Assembly: GCA_016715995.1 (NCBI GenBank)
Contig: JADJXF010000023.1
Span: forward strand, 1 to 58,968
Length of the DNA: 58,968 nt
From: Flavobacteriales bacterium
Lineage (GTDB): Bacteria > Bacteroidota > Bacteroidia > Flavobacteriales_F > PHOS-HE28
Direction of reading: 5' to 3'
Both the position numbers and the translations under genes were made by a program. Below are positions 33,488 to 43,901 of this stretch, piece after piece. Below the pieces are notes generated by a model. It had not been told where the DNA came from. It did not search any database and worked only from the letters and a program-made list of their open reading frames with translations. The first letter of the stretch is position 1; each line of letters starts with the position of its first letter.

Positions 33488-35790
33488 GCAGGTGAGGGTT
33501 GATTGACGTGCATGAAGGCTGCAACGGGCCGGCGCAGGCTACGCGCCGTCGGGGCATCGGCATGCGAGAGTCGCAGCATGAAGACCGGCTCATGCCCTTG
33601 CAGGCCGAATGCTCCGCAGAGCTGCTGGAAAAGGGCGAGCAATGAGTCGCGATGGGCCTGGTCCATCCCGCGACCGGACCCGTGCCGCACGTGATGCGCG
33701 AGCAGAATCGGGGCCGCGCACGGATGGACCGATAGTCCACTTGCCGTGGCGCTCAACCAGACGCGCTGCACGGCGCGCCCGGCCTGCAGCAAACCTGCGC
33801 GGCTGGCATCGGTGGCGGAGATGAGCACCAGGCCCGAGGCTGATCGGAAGTTGTCGCGGGTCATCTTCATGAAGCCTCGGGCACCGTCCCATTCAGCCAG
33901 GAGATCCATGGCCTTGCGGTCACGCGCTATGTGGAACCCGACTTCCTCAGTCTTTTTCAGCTCCATGGTCGCCAGGTCCAGGCCATCGCGCCCAGCCGTT
34001 GCTTCCCGCGCGCTCCAGCGCATCTCCTTCTCAAAAAGCTCGAAGTGGCCGATCGGGTTCAACACCCGGATCCGCTCGGCCTCGCCGATCAACTCGGCCA
34101 TTCCCATGAGGTGCTCCGGTTCCGTGATCACATGAGCATCGCAACCTGCTACGCCTCGCGCAGCAGTGCGCATACTTTCAATCGCGTCCGGCGGGACAGG
34201 CCGGCCATCGCCCTTGCGCCGATTCGTGCAGCGCTGGTTGATGAGCTCGTGCAACGCATCCGTGTCAGGACGCATGGCCACGGCTTCCACGAGTGCCACC
34301 AACCGCTGGTCGTTGGTTGGATAGGGGCGGATATCAACGCCAACCCCAAGCGCGGAAGCCCGCAAGCGCAGGTTCTCGAGGCAGGTGCCCATGTCAACGG
34401 CGGGAATGAGCCGGCCGTCGTCGAGCTGCGAATCCCCCAATGCGGCATCGTGGAAGACAAGCAACCGGTCATCGTGATACAGGAACCGCCAAGGCTGAAG
34501 ATTGCCCGCCGAAGGGGCCATGATTGCCGCTTGCACCAGCTCCTCGGCTGTCGAAGCACTCAACGGCTGCGCTGGAGCGGCACCACCCAATGCCTCGGCT
34601 ATCGCCGTCATCGTCTCCAGGCCGAGCGAAGCTTTTGAATCCGGCGATGGGGGAGCGGTTGAATCGTGATTGCGTGGACCATCCGCGATCAACTCCTCGC
34701 TATCGACGTACCATCGCCCGCTGCGGGTGAACTGGCCCAGCGCGATGCGCCGATGGATGTCCGCCACGAGCGCGCCGCCCAGCACCACCGAGCTTGCGAG
34801 TTGGGGCCATGTGCCCACAGTGCTCTCGATTTCCAGCATGCTCGCTTTCATGCGCGTGCTCATCGTTTCCAACCCGATGATGGGGACCACGAAGGGCAGC
34901 TTCTCCTCGTTGGTGCGGGCCTTGGCTGCGAGTGAGAGGTCCAGGTGCTCCACCAGTCCGTGCAGGATCGGACGCTCGGGCTCAAGGTCGAATCGCTCCA
35001 CGTCGATTAATCCGCGGTCGCTGGTGTCCATCACCACAGGAATGCGATGAGCCTTGGCTTTCTGTCGGGCCAGGATCTTCACGGCCACGCTGTCGCACTC
35101 CTCGATCAGCAGGTCCAGCTTGCCGCCTTCGGTAAGGAAGCGCTCGATGTTCGCTTCGTTGATGCCTTCGAGGAAGGCCGTTATGCGCAAGAAGGGGTCG
35201 AGCTCAGCGATCTCGCGCGCCGTATTCACCACTTTGTTCACGCCGAGGTGATGCACGCCGCTGCGGATGCGGTTGAGGTTGCTGAGGTCCAGGGTATCGA
35301 AATCGGCTAGGCGGAGCTCGCCGAAGCTCCGCTCCATGGCCAGCGCCAGGCTCACGCTCTGCCCGACGCTGAGGCCGATGACGCCGACCTTCTTAGTTCC
35401 CAGCGTGGCTTGTTCCTCCCGCGTGATCTTGTTCCGGTTCCGATCCGTGCGCACCAGTGCGAACTCTTGCTCATCGAGCAGATGGACCAAGCGATGCGAC
35501 CAAGGGTAGTGGACCCAGACGCCATAGTCCTCCGAAGGGACGGAGCCGCAGTGGGCGTTCGCCGCTTGTTTCAGTTCAGCTAGGGTGAACTTCACGGCAG
35601 GGTTCATCGCCTTCACCAGTTCGAGCAACTGCGTCGGCAGCTGGTCGTGAATGGTGAGGCGCGGCTCACGCTTCAGCAGGTCTTCCAATGCAGCCCGGTC
35701 AGCCGGGTGCGCAGGGCGGAAGATCACGGGCCGGAAGACGTTCAGGTCCGCTGCTGAAGCGCCTTTCAGCGCTTCGTGCCAGTAGGTCAT
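33484..35790 (-). CDS. Rv1355c-family ThiF(E1-like)-nitroreductase fusion
   Basis: 768 residues. After a unique 130-residue N-terminus comes an E1-like/ThiF adenylation fold (about 130-370) with 'KVGVIGLSVGQSVSLALAM' and 'LADFDTLDLSNLNR', the ATP-binding signature of ubiquitin-activating-type enzymes. The next part (about 405-745) is an FMN nitroreductase-like domain with 'AIMAPSAGNLQPWRFLY'. M. tuberculosis Rv1355c (MoeY) has the same architecture; its function is unknown. Fused adenylation plus FMN redox chemistry recalls azole-forming peptide maturases, but no YcaO or precursor gene is seen. It overlaps the acyltransferase gene (ATGA), so both may build one small molecule. Confidence 0.85.
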   Translation of the reverse strand: MTYWHEALKGASAADLNVFRPVIFRPAHPADRAALEDLLKREPRLTIHDQLPTQLLELVKAMNPAVKFTLAELKQAANAHCGSVPSEDYGVWVHYPWSHRLVHLLDEQEFALVRTDRNRNKITREEQATLGTKKVGVIGLSVGQSVSLALAMERSFGELRLADFDTLDLSNLNRIRSGVHHLGVNKVVNTAREIAELDPFLRITAFLEGINEANIERFLTEGGKLDLLIEECDSVAVKILARQKAKAHRIPVVMDTSDRGLIDVERFDLEPERPILHGLVEHLDLSLAAKARTNEEKLPFVVPIIGLETMSTRMKASMLEIESTVGTWPQLASSVVLGGALVADIHRRIALGQFTRSGRWYVDSEELIADGPRNHDSTAPPSPDSKASLGLETMTAIAEALGGAAPAQPLSASTAEELVQAAIMAPSAGNLQPWRFLYHDDRLLVFHDAALGDSQLDDGRLIPAVDMGTCLENLRLRASALGVGVDIRPYPTNDQRLVALVEAVAMRPDTDALHELINQRCTNRRKGDGRPVPPDAIESMRTAARGVAGCDAHVITEPEHLMGMAELIGEAERIRVLNPIGHFELFEKEMRWSAREATAGRDGLDLATMELKKTEEVGFHIARDRKAMDLLAEWDGARGFMKMTRDNFRSASGLVLISATDASRAGLLQAGRAVQRVWLSATASGLSVHPCAAPILLAHHVRHGSGRGMDQAHRDSLLALFQQLCGAFGLQGHEPVFMLRLSHADAPTARSLRRPVAAFMHVNQPSPA

Positions 35791-35831
35791 CGCAGGTCAG
35801 AAGAGTGTTGTCCAAGATGTCCGAGCGGGGG

Positions 35832-35839
35832 TAAATCTA
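35832..35839 (-). promoter_or_regulatory. Putative promoter of the ThiF-nitroreductase/kinase operon
   Basis: TAGATTTA on the minus strand (one mismatch to TAnnTTTG) with TTG placed 19 bases upstream, the expected -33 to -7 spacing. About 41 bases before the start of the fusion gene. The gap is much more AT-rich than the surroundings. Confidence 0.4.
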
Positions 35840-35862
35840 ATCAACAACGAGTTATGAACAAT

Positions 35863-35871
35863 TTATCCACA
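35863..35871 (+). promoter_or_regulatory. Perfect DnaA box in the divergent signalling intergenic region
   Basis: TTATCCACA, the consensus DnaA binding site, lies in the 125-bp AT-rich gap between the ThiF-nitroreductase operon and the response regulator. It is single, and no dnaA, dnaN or gyrase genes are near, so it may be a DnaA-controlled promoter site or chance rather than an origin. Confidence 0.4.
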
Positions 35872-35915
35872 GTTCTTATCGGAACCCTTGTCAACCCCCT
35901 GCGTATCAAGGTCCC

Positions 35916-36404
35916 ATGAATGCTGTAGCCAAGGACCTCCGACCCGCCGAACTGCCGTTGGTGCTCTTCGTGGACGACGATGCCGGCAACCGGCAGGCCT
36001 TCCAAGCGGCTTTCCGCCACCACATGCAGGTGCTCCTCGCTGCGGACCTCCGCGAGGCATGGATCCAACTGCAGGCACACCCGGTGCATGTGGTCATCGC
36101 TGACCAGCGAATGCCGAGCACCACGGGCAGTGAATTGCTCACCATGGTCAAGGAGCGCTATCCTCAAGTGCGCAGGATGCTCGTGACAGCCTATTCAGAC
36201 CTCGAGGCCATCATCGATGCGGTGAACAACGGCGGGGTGACGAAGTACTTCGCGAAGCCTTGGGTGAATGATCAGCTCGTGAAAGCCGTGCAGGAGGCCC
36301 ACGCCGAGGTGAAGGCCGAAGCTGAGCGTACTGCCTATACCGAGCGGTTGATCGAGGCCAATCGCCAGTTGGAGTTCGCGCTGCGTCAGCGCCTGATCTC
36401 ATGA
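35916..36404 (+). CDS. Single-domain response regulator with C-terminal coiled coil
   Basis: 162 residues. A receiver domain (about 15-130) with 'LFVDDDAGN', phospho-acceptor Asp in 'VVIADQRMPSTTG', Thr in 'LVTAYSD' and switch Lys in 'YFAKPW' is followed only by a roughly 35-residue helix ('AEVKAEAERTAYTERLIEANRQLE'). No DNA-binding or enzymatic output. Its sequence closely parallels the receiver of the REC-PAS-kinase 6 kb away, so it likely shares partners with it, as phosphate relay or sink. It is divergent from the ThiF-nitroreductase operon. Confidence 0.92.
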   Translation: MNAVAKDLRPAELPLVLFVDDDAGNRQAFQAAFRHHMQVLLAADLREAWIQLQAHPVHVVIADQRMPSTTGSELLTMVKERYPQVRRMLVTAYSDLEAIIDAVNNGGVTKYFAKPWVNDQLVKAVQEAHAEVKAEAERTAYTERLIEANRQLEFALRQRLIS

Positions 36405-36428
36405 CCTCGCGCAGGTAGCAAGGGCGGG

Positions 36429-36436
36429 TACCTTCG
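36429..36436 (+). promoter_or_regulatory. Bacteroidota -7 promoter element of bshC
   Basis: TACCTTCG, TAnnTTTG type with one substitution, ten bases upstream of the bshC ATG. Confidence 0.45.
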
Positions 36437-36446
36437 CGCCCTGCGG

Positions 36447-38033
36447 ATGCGCCCCGTTCACCTCGAGTACGCCCAAACGAACCGCTTCTCCAGGCTGGTG
36501 CTCGACCATGCGGCGGGCGATGCCTTCCTCGACGCCTTCCGCCAATTTCCGCCGACGCTGGAAGGCTTGCGAAGCGCAGCTGAGAAGCGCTCATTCGCTA
36601 CGGGGCACCGGTCCGCGCTCATTCATGCGCTGCACAAGCAGTACGATGGCCTGAACATGGGTGAGCAGGTGATCCGCAGCCTCGAACATCTTGCACGAGA
36701 GGATGCTCTCACGGTAACCACAGGCCATCAGCTCTGCCTCTTCATGGGGCCGCTGTATGTGCCGTTCAAGCTGCTGAACACAATTCGCTTGGCGAAGCAG
36801 TTGACGGAAACGCTGCGAAGACCAGTGGTGCCGGTGTTCTGGATGGCCACCGAGGACCATGATCGCACGGAGATTGACCACGTTTGCATCAGCGGGAGCA
36901 AAGTGGCCTGGCCGGGACAGGCTGGTGGTGCCGCAGGGCGGTTGCCGGTGGATGGGATCGAAGCTGTGCTTGATGAAGCGGAGCTCCTCCTTGGCAACGG
37001 TGCCGAGGCGCAGGCGATCATCGGCCAGTTGCGTTCCAGCTACATCGCAGGCCGGAGCCTTGCTGAAGCCACACGATGTCTCATCCATGCGCTCTTCGGG
37101 CGCTTCGGGCTGATCATCGTCGATGGCGATGACCGTTCATTGAAGCAGCTTTTCCTGCCGGTGATGCGCGAAGAGGTCCTTAACGGCATCGTTGAGCGCA
37201 CCGTGATGTACGCCGACGAGAAGCTGAAGGAGCGGTACGGACCGCAGGCGCATGCACGCGCTCTTAACCTCTTCCACCTGAGGGCGGGGCATCGTGCGCG
37301 CATCGAACGGCAAGGTGATCACTTCCAAGTGCTGCATGGAGGGCCGCGGTTCACGGTGGATGAACTGCTGCTCGATCTGGAGATCCGTCCGCAGGACTAC
37401 TCACCGAACGTGCTGATGCGACCTTTGTATCAGGAGACCATCCTTCCCAACATCGCATACATAGGCGGTGGGGGCGAACTGGCTTATTGGATGCAATTGC
37501 GGTGGCTCTTTCAAGCCGTGCAGATTCCCATGCCGGTGGTGCTGCTGCGGACAAGCGCTGCCATCCTTGATCCAGCGAGTGAGAGCCTGAGGCATAGGCT
37601 TTCATTGTCCATGGAGGACCTGTTCCTTCCAGAGCATGAGCTGTTGAACAAGGTGGCGCGCAGGGCTTCCGGCACTTCGACAGGCATGGAGCCGGAACGC
37701 GCATCCATCCAAGCCGTATTCGAAGCACTGGCGGTGCGCGCGGCGAGCATCGATCCAACACTGAAGGCAAACGTGGGCGCCGCCCATGCCCGCACCGAAC
37801 GCATCCTCCGCAGCGTCCAAAGCGGCATGGACCGTGCGCTTCGGCGGCGTGAATCCGTGGAACTGGGACGGGTGCGGTCCTTGCGCGATGGGCTGCTGCC
37901 CGGCGGCGGATTGCAGGAACGCAGGGAGAGCATCCTGCCGATAATCGCCGCACGCGGCACTCGGGTTCTGGATGAACTATTGGATACACTCGACCCTCTT
38001 GACAAGCGCTTCACAGTGCTGGTGGAGGAATGA
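36447..38033 (+). CDS. bshC: Bacillithiol biosynthesis cysteine-adding enzyme BshC
   Basis: 528 residues, full family length. Adds cysteine to glucosaminyl-malate in the last step of bacillithiol synthesis. Visible hallmarks: 'TVTTGHQLCLFMGPLYVPFKLLNTI', 'VPVFWMATEDHDRTEIDHV', 'LIIVDGDDRSLKQLF', 'LPNIAYIGGGGELAYWMQL', plus a coiled-coil segment in the C-terminal quarter. It stands alone; bshA and bshB are not here. It suggests that bacillithiol is the low-molecular-weight thiol of this organism. Confidence 0.95.
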   Translation: MRPVHLEYAQTNRFSRLVLDHAAGDAFLDAFRQFPPTLEGLRSAAEKRSFATGHRSALIHALHKQYDGLNMGEQVIRSLEHLAREDALTVTTGHQLCLFMGPLYVPFKLLNTIRLAKQLTETLRRPVVPVFWMATEDHDRTEIDHVCISGSKVAWPGQAGGAAGRLPVDGIEAVLDEAELLLGNGAEAQAIIGQLRSSYIAGRSLAEATRCLIHALFGRFGLIIVDGDDRSLKQLFLPVMREEVLNGIVERTVMYADEKLKERYGPQAHARALNLFHLRAGHRARIERQGDHFQVLHGGPRFTVDELLLDLEIRPQDYSPNVLMRPLYQETILPNIAYIGGGGELAYWMQLRWLFQAVQIPMPVVLLRTSAAILDPASESLRHRLSLSMEDLFLPEHELLNKVARRASGTSTGMEPERASIQAVFEALAVRAASIDPTLKANVGAAHARTERILRSVQSGMDRALRRRESVELGRVRSLRDGLLPGGGLQERRESILPIIAARGTRVLDELLDTLDPLDKRFTVLVEE

Positions 38034-38138
38034 CGGCTCTGCCGAAGAGCGGCAAGCATCGATGATCCGTATGGCCAATTCGCGTGCGCAGTTCCAAGCA
38101 AAGCGAAAGCACTACAGGCAGCTCATTCTACCAAGGCA

Positions 38139-39368
38139 CTAGAGCGGGTCGAGCGCGATGCGGGCCACGCGTCCAAGCATGCCGTGGCGCAGGAGATAGA
38201 TACCCGATGCTAGTGCGCTAAGGTCCACGCTGCGCTGGCCTGGTTCAATGGCCACGGTTGCGATGAGTCTGCCCCAAGCATCCACTACTTCAAGGTGTGC
38301 AGCCTGCGGCCCCGCTACGCCCGTGTCGAAATGGACAATGCCGCTGCTGGGGTTCGGCCAGAATGCTATGGTCGGTGAAACGTGCGCCATCACGGGTGTC
38401 GCACATGCCGCCATGAACCATGGGCAGGTCGTGGGGTCCGTGCTGAAGAAATCGAAAAGCAGGCCGGCGATTTTCGTGCGTCCGGTGGTGGAGGGATGCG
38501 TACCATCGGTCTGCACATCAGCTGGGCAATCCCAGGTGAAGCCATCGCTGCGCGGCGTGGTGCCATCGGCCCAGAGGTAGGGGCCCCAGGCAATCCATGG
38601 CGAACTGGTGCTGGGGCCATCCCAAGCGATGCCAGGGTCGCCGCTGATCTGGTCCAGGATCAACTCCTGCACCACCCAGCCCTGCTCGTAGGCATATGGC
38701 TCGGGGTTGAGCCCGGTGGTGGCATAGCCGCCGTACGTGCGGCTGCTCAGGTAGCAAAGTCGTGCGTTTGGAAAGCGCGCGTGGAACTCATGAAGGATTC
38801 GCCTGAACTGCACCGCGAGGCTATCGCGGTAGGTCTCGATGGCCTGCCCGTTCGCGACGTTGGCCTCCTTGAGCCAGATGGCTTGCACTTGCTGCGCAGT
38901 GGCACCCGCCTGTTCCAGCCTGTCAGAAACAGTGCTCCAATAGTTCTGGTAGCCAGCGCTCCAAGGTGATGAGATGACCGCAGCGGTCTGTCCGCCCACG
39001 CCGCCATTCACCACCGTGAGCGATGGGTGGATGCCCGTGCTGCTATTCACCAGGTCGATGAATGCCTGCGATTCCTGCTGCGTGTTGGACATGCCGATGG
39101 AGAGCAGCACCACCTTCCCGAGCGCCGCATCGGGCGCGCCTGATGCATCCAGCGGTTGCACGGCCTGAGCAAGCGAAAGCCCAGCACTCAGGTGCGCCGC
39201 TGGCATCTGGTTCGTGCCATCGCCATACAAGCCGCCGGTCATTCCATTGTACGTGCCCAGGCCCAGGTCCATAATGGGGGTGAGGCCCACAGAGATCTGG
39301 TCGCAATTGGCTTGGGCGCAGGTGAGCATCGGGAATGCCAAGGCCAGCGGAATGAGGAGCTGTTTCAT
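38139..39368 (-). CDS. T9SS-secreted SGNH-hydrolase-like protein
   Basis: 409 residues from ATG 39368, which opens the signal peptide MKQLLIPLALAFPMLTCA. The central part resembles SGNH/GDSL-type esterases of the sialate-O-acetylesterase kind: 'KVVLLSIGMSNTQQESQAFID' (nucleophile block), 'LTVVNGGVGGQTA', and 'DGTHPSTTGRTKIAGLL', with the Asp-x-x-His pair. From about 330 a T9SS type A sorting domain follows ('IAFWPNPSSGIVHFDTG', 'VVDAWGRLIATVAIEPGQRSVDLSALASGIYLLR'). Likely released or cell-surface bound. Ester substrate unknown. Confidence 0.82.
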   Translation of the reverse strand: MKQLLIPLALAFPMLTCAQANCDQISVGLTPIMDLGLGTYNGMTGGLYGDGTNQMPAAHLSAGLSLAQAVQPLDASGAPDAALGKVVLLSIGMSNTQQESQAFIDLVNSSTGIHPSLTVVNGGVGGQTAAVISSPWSAGYQNYWSTVSDRLEQAGATAQQVQAIWLKEANVANGQAIETYRDSLAVQFRRILHEFHARFPNARLCYLSSRTYGGYATTGLNPEPYAYEQGWVVQELILDQISGDPGIAWDGPSTSSPWIAWGPYLWADGTTPRSDGFTWDCPADVQTDGTHPSTTGRTKIAGLLFDFFSTDPTTCPWFMAACATPVMAHVSPTIAFWPNPSSGIVHFDTGVAGPQAAHLEVVDAWGRLIATVAIEPGQRSVDLSALASGIYLLRHGMLGRVARIALDPL

Positions 39369-39373
39369 GCATC

Positions 39374-39381
39374 CAAAGATG
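39374..39381 (-). promoter_or_regulatory. Possible -7 element of the SGNH-like gene, leaderless arrangement
   Basis: CATCTTTG on the minus strand ends five bases before the ATG at 39368. One mismatch to TAnnTTTG; the same octamer precedes the TMEM175-like gene. Confidence 0.4.
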
Positions 39382-39422
39382 AGCACCACAGGCGCGCGCC
39401 GGACGCCTCCATGCGCGCTGGC

Positions 39423-39430
39423 TAACTTCG
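39423..39430 (+). promoter_or_regulatory. Bacteroidota -7 promoter element of guaA
   Basis: TAACTTCG, TAnnTTTG type with one substitution, 36 bases before the guaA TTG start. Confidence 0.45.
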
Positions 39431-39466
39431 CCCGCCGCCTTTGCCATATCCCTGCGGCCGCCCGTT

Positions 39467-40989
<1,523 letters not shown>

Positions 40990-40999
<10 letters not shown>

Positions 41000-42789
41000 G
41001 GTTGAAGCTTGATATGGGATTTGGATTTGCCCGGCGTGCATGGCCATCGCAGGTTGCAGGTTGCCTAGTGCTCCTTCTCCTGCCCACTGCTTCCTTCTCC
41101 CAAGAAACCCGCACCATCGACGGCAAGAAATTCGCCGTTCACGCTGTGCAGCAAGGCCAGACGCTCTTCGCTATCTCGCGCGCCTACGCTGTGCCCGTGA
41201 ATGACTTGTTGAAGGCGAACCCCGATGCCAAAGAGGGCCTGCGCATCGGCCAGGAGCTGTTGATACCGCAGTCGGCCGTGGTGAAGAAGGAAGCCCGCAA
41301 AGCGCCCGTCCTGCTCAGCGACGGTGAGATGAAGCACACGGCAGCGAAGAAGGAAACGCTCTTCGGCATCGCGCGCAAGTATGGCCTCGACATCAACGAC
41401 CTGCTCGACCGCAACCCGGAGCTCACCAGTGGTTTGCGCGAAGGCATGGAAGTCATCATTCCGGTGAGGCCTGCGTCCGCTTCAACTGATCCCGCACTGC
41501 GTCCCGCCGAGCCCACGCATTTGATCGACCACGTGGTGCAGCCCGGCGAGACGCTCTTCAGCCTAGGCCAGCGCTATGGTGTGAGGCCCGATGAGATCGT
41601 CGAGGCCAACAACAGTTTGCCCGAGGGCTTGAAGGCCGGCACCACCATCCGGATCCCGCAACGGGGGGCAGCGCCGGAGACGAAGCCTGCTGACACGGAG
41701 GTGAGGCCGCCATCGGCAATGCAACGCATCGGGTTCCTCCTGCCATTCTCCGCCGCGCGCAACGACAGCGTCATGGTGGCCTCTGCGAATGCGCCGAACG
41801 GATCGCGCTTCTACGAGGCCTCACGCATCGCCGCCCAGTTTTACGCTGGCGCGCAGCTGGCACTTGATTCGCTCGCGAAGATTGGCCTCAACGCAGAGGC
41901 GACGGTGATCGACGTTGGCGATGATACCCGTCGTTGGGGCGTCGCCCTGAAGAACCCCGCGATCAACGGGCTCGACCTCTGCATCGGCCCCTTCCACCGC
42001 ACGGCCATCGAGCAGCTCGCGCGCGCCAATCCACGGCTGCCCATCATCTGCCCGGTGCCGCAGAGCAACAAGGTGGTGCTCGGGCTGCCTAACGTGAGCA
42101 AGACCGTACCGGCGCGGAGCGACCTGGTGAAGCATGCCGCGCGCCATGTGGCGGCCAAGCATGCCCGGGACAACATCATTGTGCTTCGTCCGGATATCGC
42201 CGGAGACAAAGACATCCAGGAACAGATGTCGACCACCATGAACGCCTCGTTGGCCAGCATGCCCGTCCGTTATCGCGACAGCGTATTGGTGATGAAGCCC
42301 GGGCGCCGCGATATCGGCGACCTGGCCGCGAAGCTGGATGCCAACCGGCTCAATGTGATCGTGGCGCCCAGCGAGGACGTGGAGTTCGTGACGGCGATCG
42401 TCGGCAAATTGAAAGGCCTCGCGGCCAAGCACCAGGTCCTAGTGGTGGGCGTTGAGAGCTGGCTCAGCATGGATCCCGTTGCCGCAGCGGACCTCGACCT
42501 GCTTGGCTTCACCTTCGCGTCGGGCACCTTCGCCGACCCCGCAGATGCCGCCATCCAGCGATTCACGCGCGCATTCCGTCAGCGCTTCAACACCGACATA
42601 GACGAGTACGCGCTGCTCGGCTTTGATGTGACGATGCACTATGGCTTGGAACTGCTCGGCCAATCAACTGCCGAGCCGGCGCTGCACATGGGCTTCCGCA
42701 TGAGCCGCACGGGGCCGGAGAATGGCCAGCGAAACGAGCATGGCATCATGCTGCGCATGCGAGATCTGCGGTTGGAGCGGGCGCAATAG
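40990..42789 (+). CDS. LysM-repeat protein with periplasmic-binding (LpoA-like) domain
   Basis: Up to 599 residues. Start uncertain: ATG 40990 overlaps guaA, and the first 36 codons coincide with repeat-like DNA, yet 'VAGCLVLLLLPTASFSQE' works as a signal peptide. Three LysM repeats follow ('VQQGQTLFAISRAYAVPVNDLLKANP', 'AKKETLFGIARKYGLDINDLLDRNP', 'VQPGETLFSLGQRYGVRPDEIVEANN'), so it binds peptidoglycan. From about 240 a type I periplasmic-binding fold begins with 'IGFLLPFSAARND', similar to LpoA and to receptor-ligand-binding proteins of Bacteroidota. Probably a cell-wall-bound regulator or scaffold. No ligand can be named. Confidence 0.85.
41011..41090. repeat. Heptad-word array overlapping the LysM gene start
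   Basis: Seven-base words GATATGG, GATTTGG, ATTTGCC (41011-41031) and GCAGGTT, GCAGGTT, GCCTAGT (41049-41069) on the plus strand. On the minus strand, GCAGTGG and GCAGGAG run from 41090 to 41077. It has the same style as the arrays of the paa region, but here it lies within the coding frame of a signal peptide. Confidence 0.5.
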
Positions 42790-42794
42790 CCCTG

Positions 42795-43901
42795 TTATCC
42801 AATCGCCTCGTTCAGATCCGGAAGGCCGATTCGGCGCAGCAGCTTGAAGTGCGATCGCAGCGCCTCCGACAAGGTCCGATTCTCCAAGTAGGGCAGGCCG
42901 AACTCATGCGCCGTGCGCCTCACAATGGGGGCGATGGCAGGGTAGTGGACGTGCGCTACACGCGGGAAGAGATGGTGCTCCACCTGATAGTTGAGGCCGC
43001 CCACATACCAGCTGATCAGCTTGTTGCCCGGACTGAAATTCATCGTGGTGCGCATCTGGTGCGCGGCCCAATCATCGGTGATGATGCCCTGCGCGTCCGG
43101 AAGTGGATGCTCAGTGCCCTCCACGGTATGCGCGAGTTGGAACACCAACGTGAGGATCATGCCCGAGATGAAGTGCATGATCAGGAAACCGGTGAGCACC
43201 TGCAGCCAAGGAAGCCCAGCCGCGATGGGAAGTCCGACGAACACCGCGAAGTAGGCCAGCTTAAGCGCCACGATGCGCGCGAGGGTGATGCGACGGCGCG
43301 ATGGGCTGCCAGGATCAACGCCATCGCGGGTGAATTGCGCGAACTGGACCAGGTCCTTTGCGAGCACCCAATAGAGGGTGAGCAGCCCGTAGAAGAATGA
43401 GGCATAGGCCCATTGGAAGCGATGGAACCAGCGGCGCCGGGTGTGCGGCGAGAACTTCAGCACCAGCCGGTCCTCGATGTCCTCATCCACATGCGTGATA
43501 TTGGTGTAGGTGTGGTGCAGGATATTGTGCTGCAGTTTCCAGTTGTGCGTACTTCCGCCAAGCAGGTTCAGCGTATGCCCCAGCCACCAGTTCACGCGCT
43601 CGTAAGCCGAATAGGCTCCGTGGTTGGCATCGTGCATCACGCTCATCCCGATGCCCGCCACACCGAAGCCCATGATGGCCCATAACGCCAATGCCCATAA
43701 GAGCGATGGCTGAATAAGCAACAACAACGCGAAGGGAACGAGATACAGGCCCAACAGCACGATGGTCTTCACCACAAGCGCCGCGTTGGCATGTGGGCTG
43801 ATGCCTTGCTCCTTGAAATAGGCATCCACCCGTGCCCGGACGGTTGAATGGAAATCGGTCTTCTCGTTCGGTACGAATTTGATCCTTCGTTTAGGGCCCA
43901 T
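42795..43901 (-). CDS. Membrane fatty-acid desaturase (front-end/linoleoyl-CoA type)
   Basis: 368 residues. Four or more membrane segments and all three histidine boxes that bind the di-iron centre: 'HDANHG', 'HNILHHTYTN' (HxxHH) and 'QVEHHLFP' (Q in place of the first H, as in front-end desaturases). Introduces a double bond into acyl chains, probably of membrane lipids. No cytochrome b5 domain is fused. Its first bases overlap the end of the GT-C-like gene, and a -7 element lies 43 bases upstream inside that gene, so it can be transcribed alone. Confidence 0.93.
   Translation of the reverse strand: MGPKRRIKFVPNEKTDFHSTVRARVDAYFKEQGISPHANAALVVKTIVLLGLYLVPFALLLLIQPSLLWALALWAIMGFGVAGIGMSVMHDANHGAYSAYERVNWWLGHTLNLLGGSTHNWKLQHNILHHTYTNITHVDEDIEDRLVLKFSPHTRRRWFHRFQWAYASFFYGLLTLYWVLAKDLVQFAQFTRDGVDPGSPSRRRITLARIVALKLAYFAVFVGLPIAAGLPWLQVLTGFLIMHFISGMILTLVFQLAHTVEGTEHPLPDAQGIITDDWAAHQMRTTMNFSPGNKLISWYVGGLNYQVEHHLFPRVAHVHYPAIAPIVRRTAHEFGLPYLENRTLSEALRSHFKLLRRIGLPDLNEAIG

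Noticed and set aside
35863..35871. DnaA box as a replication origin
   Set aside because: A single box, no box cluster, and no dnaA, dnaN, gyrB or rpmH nearby.
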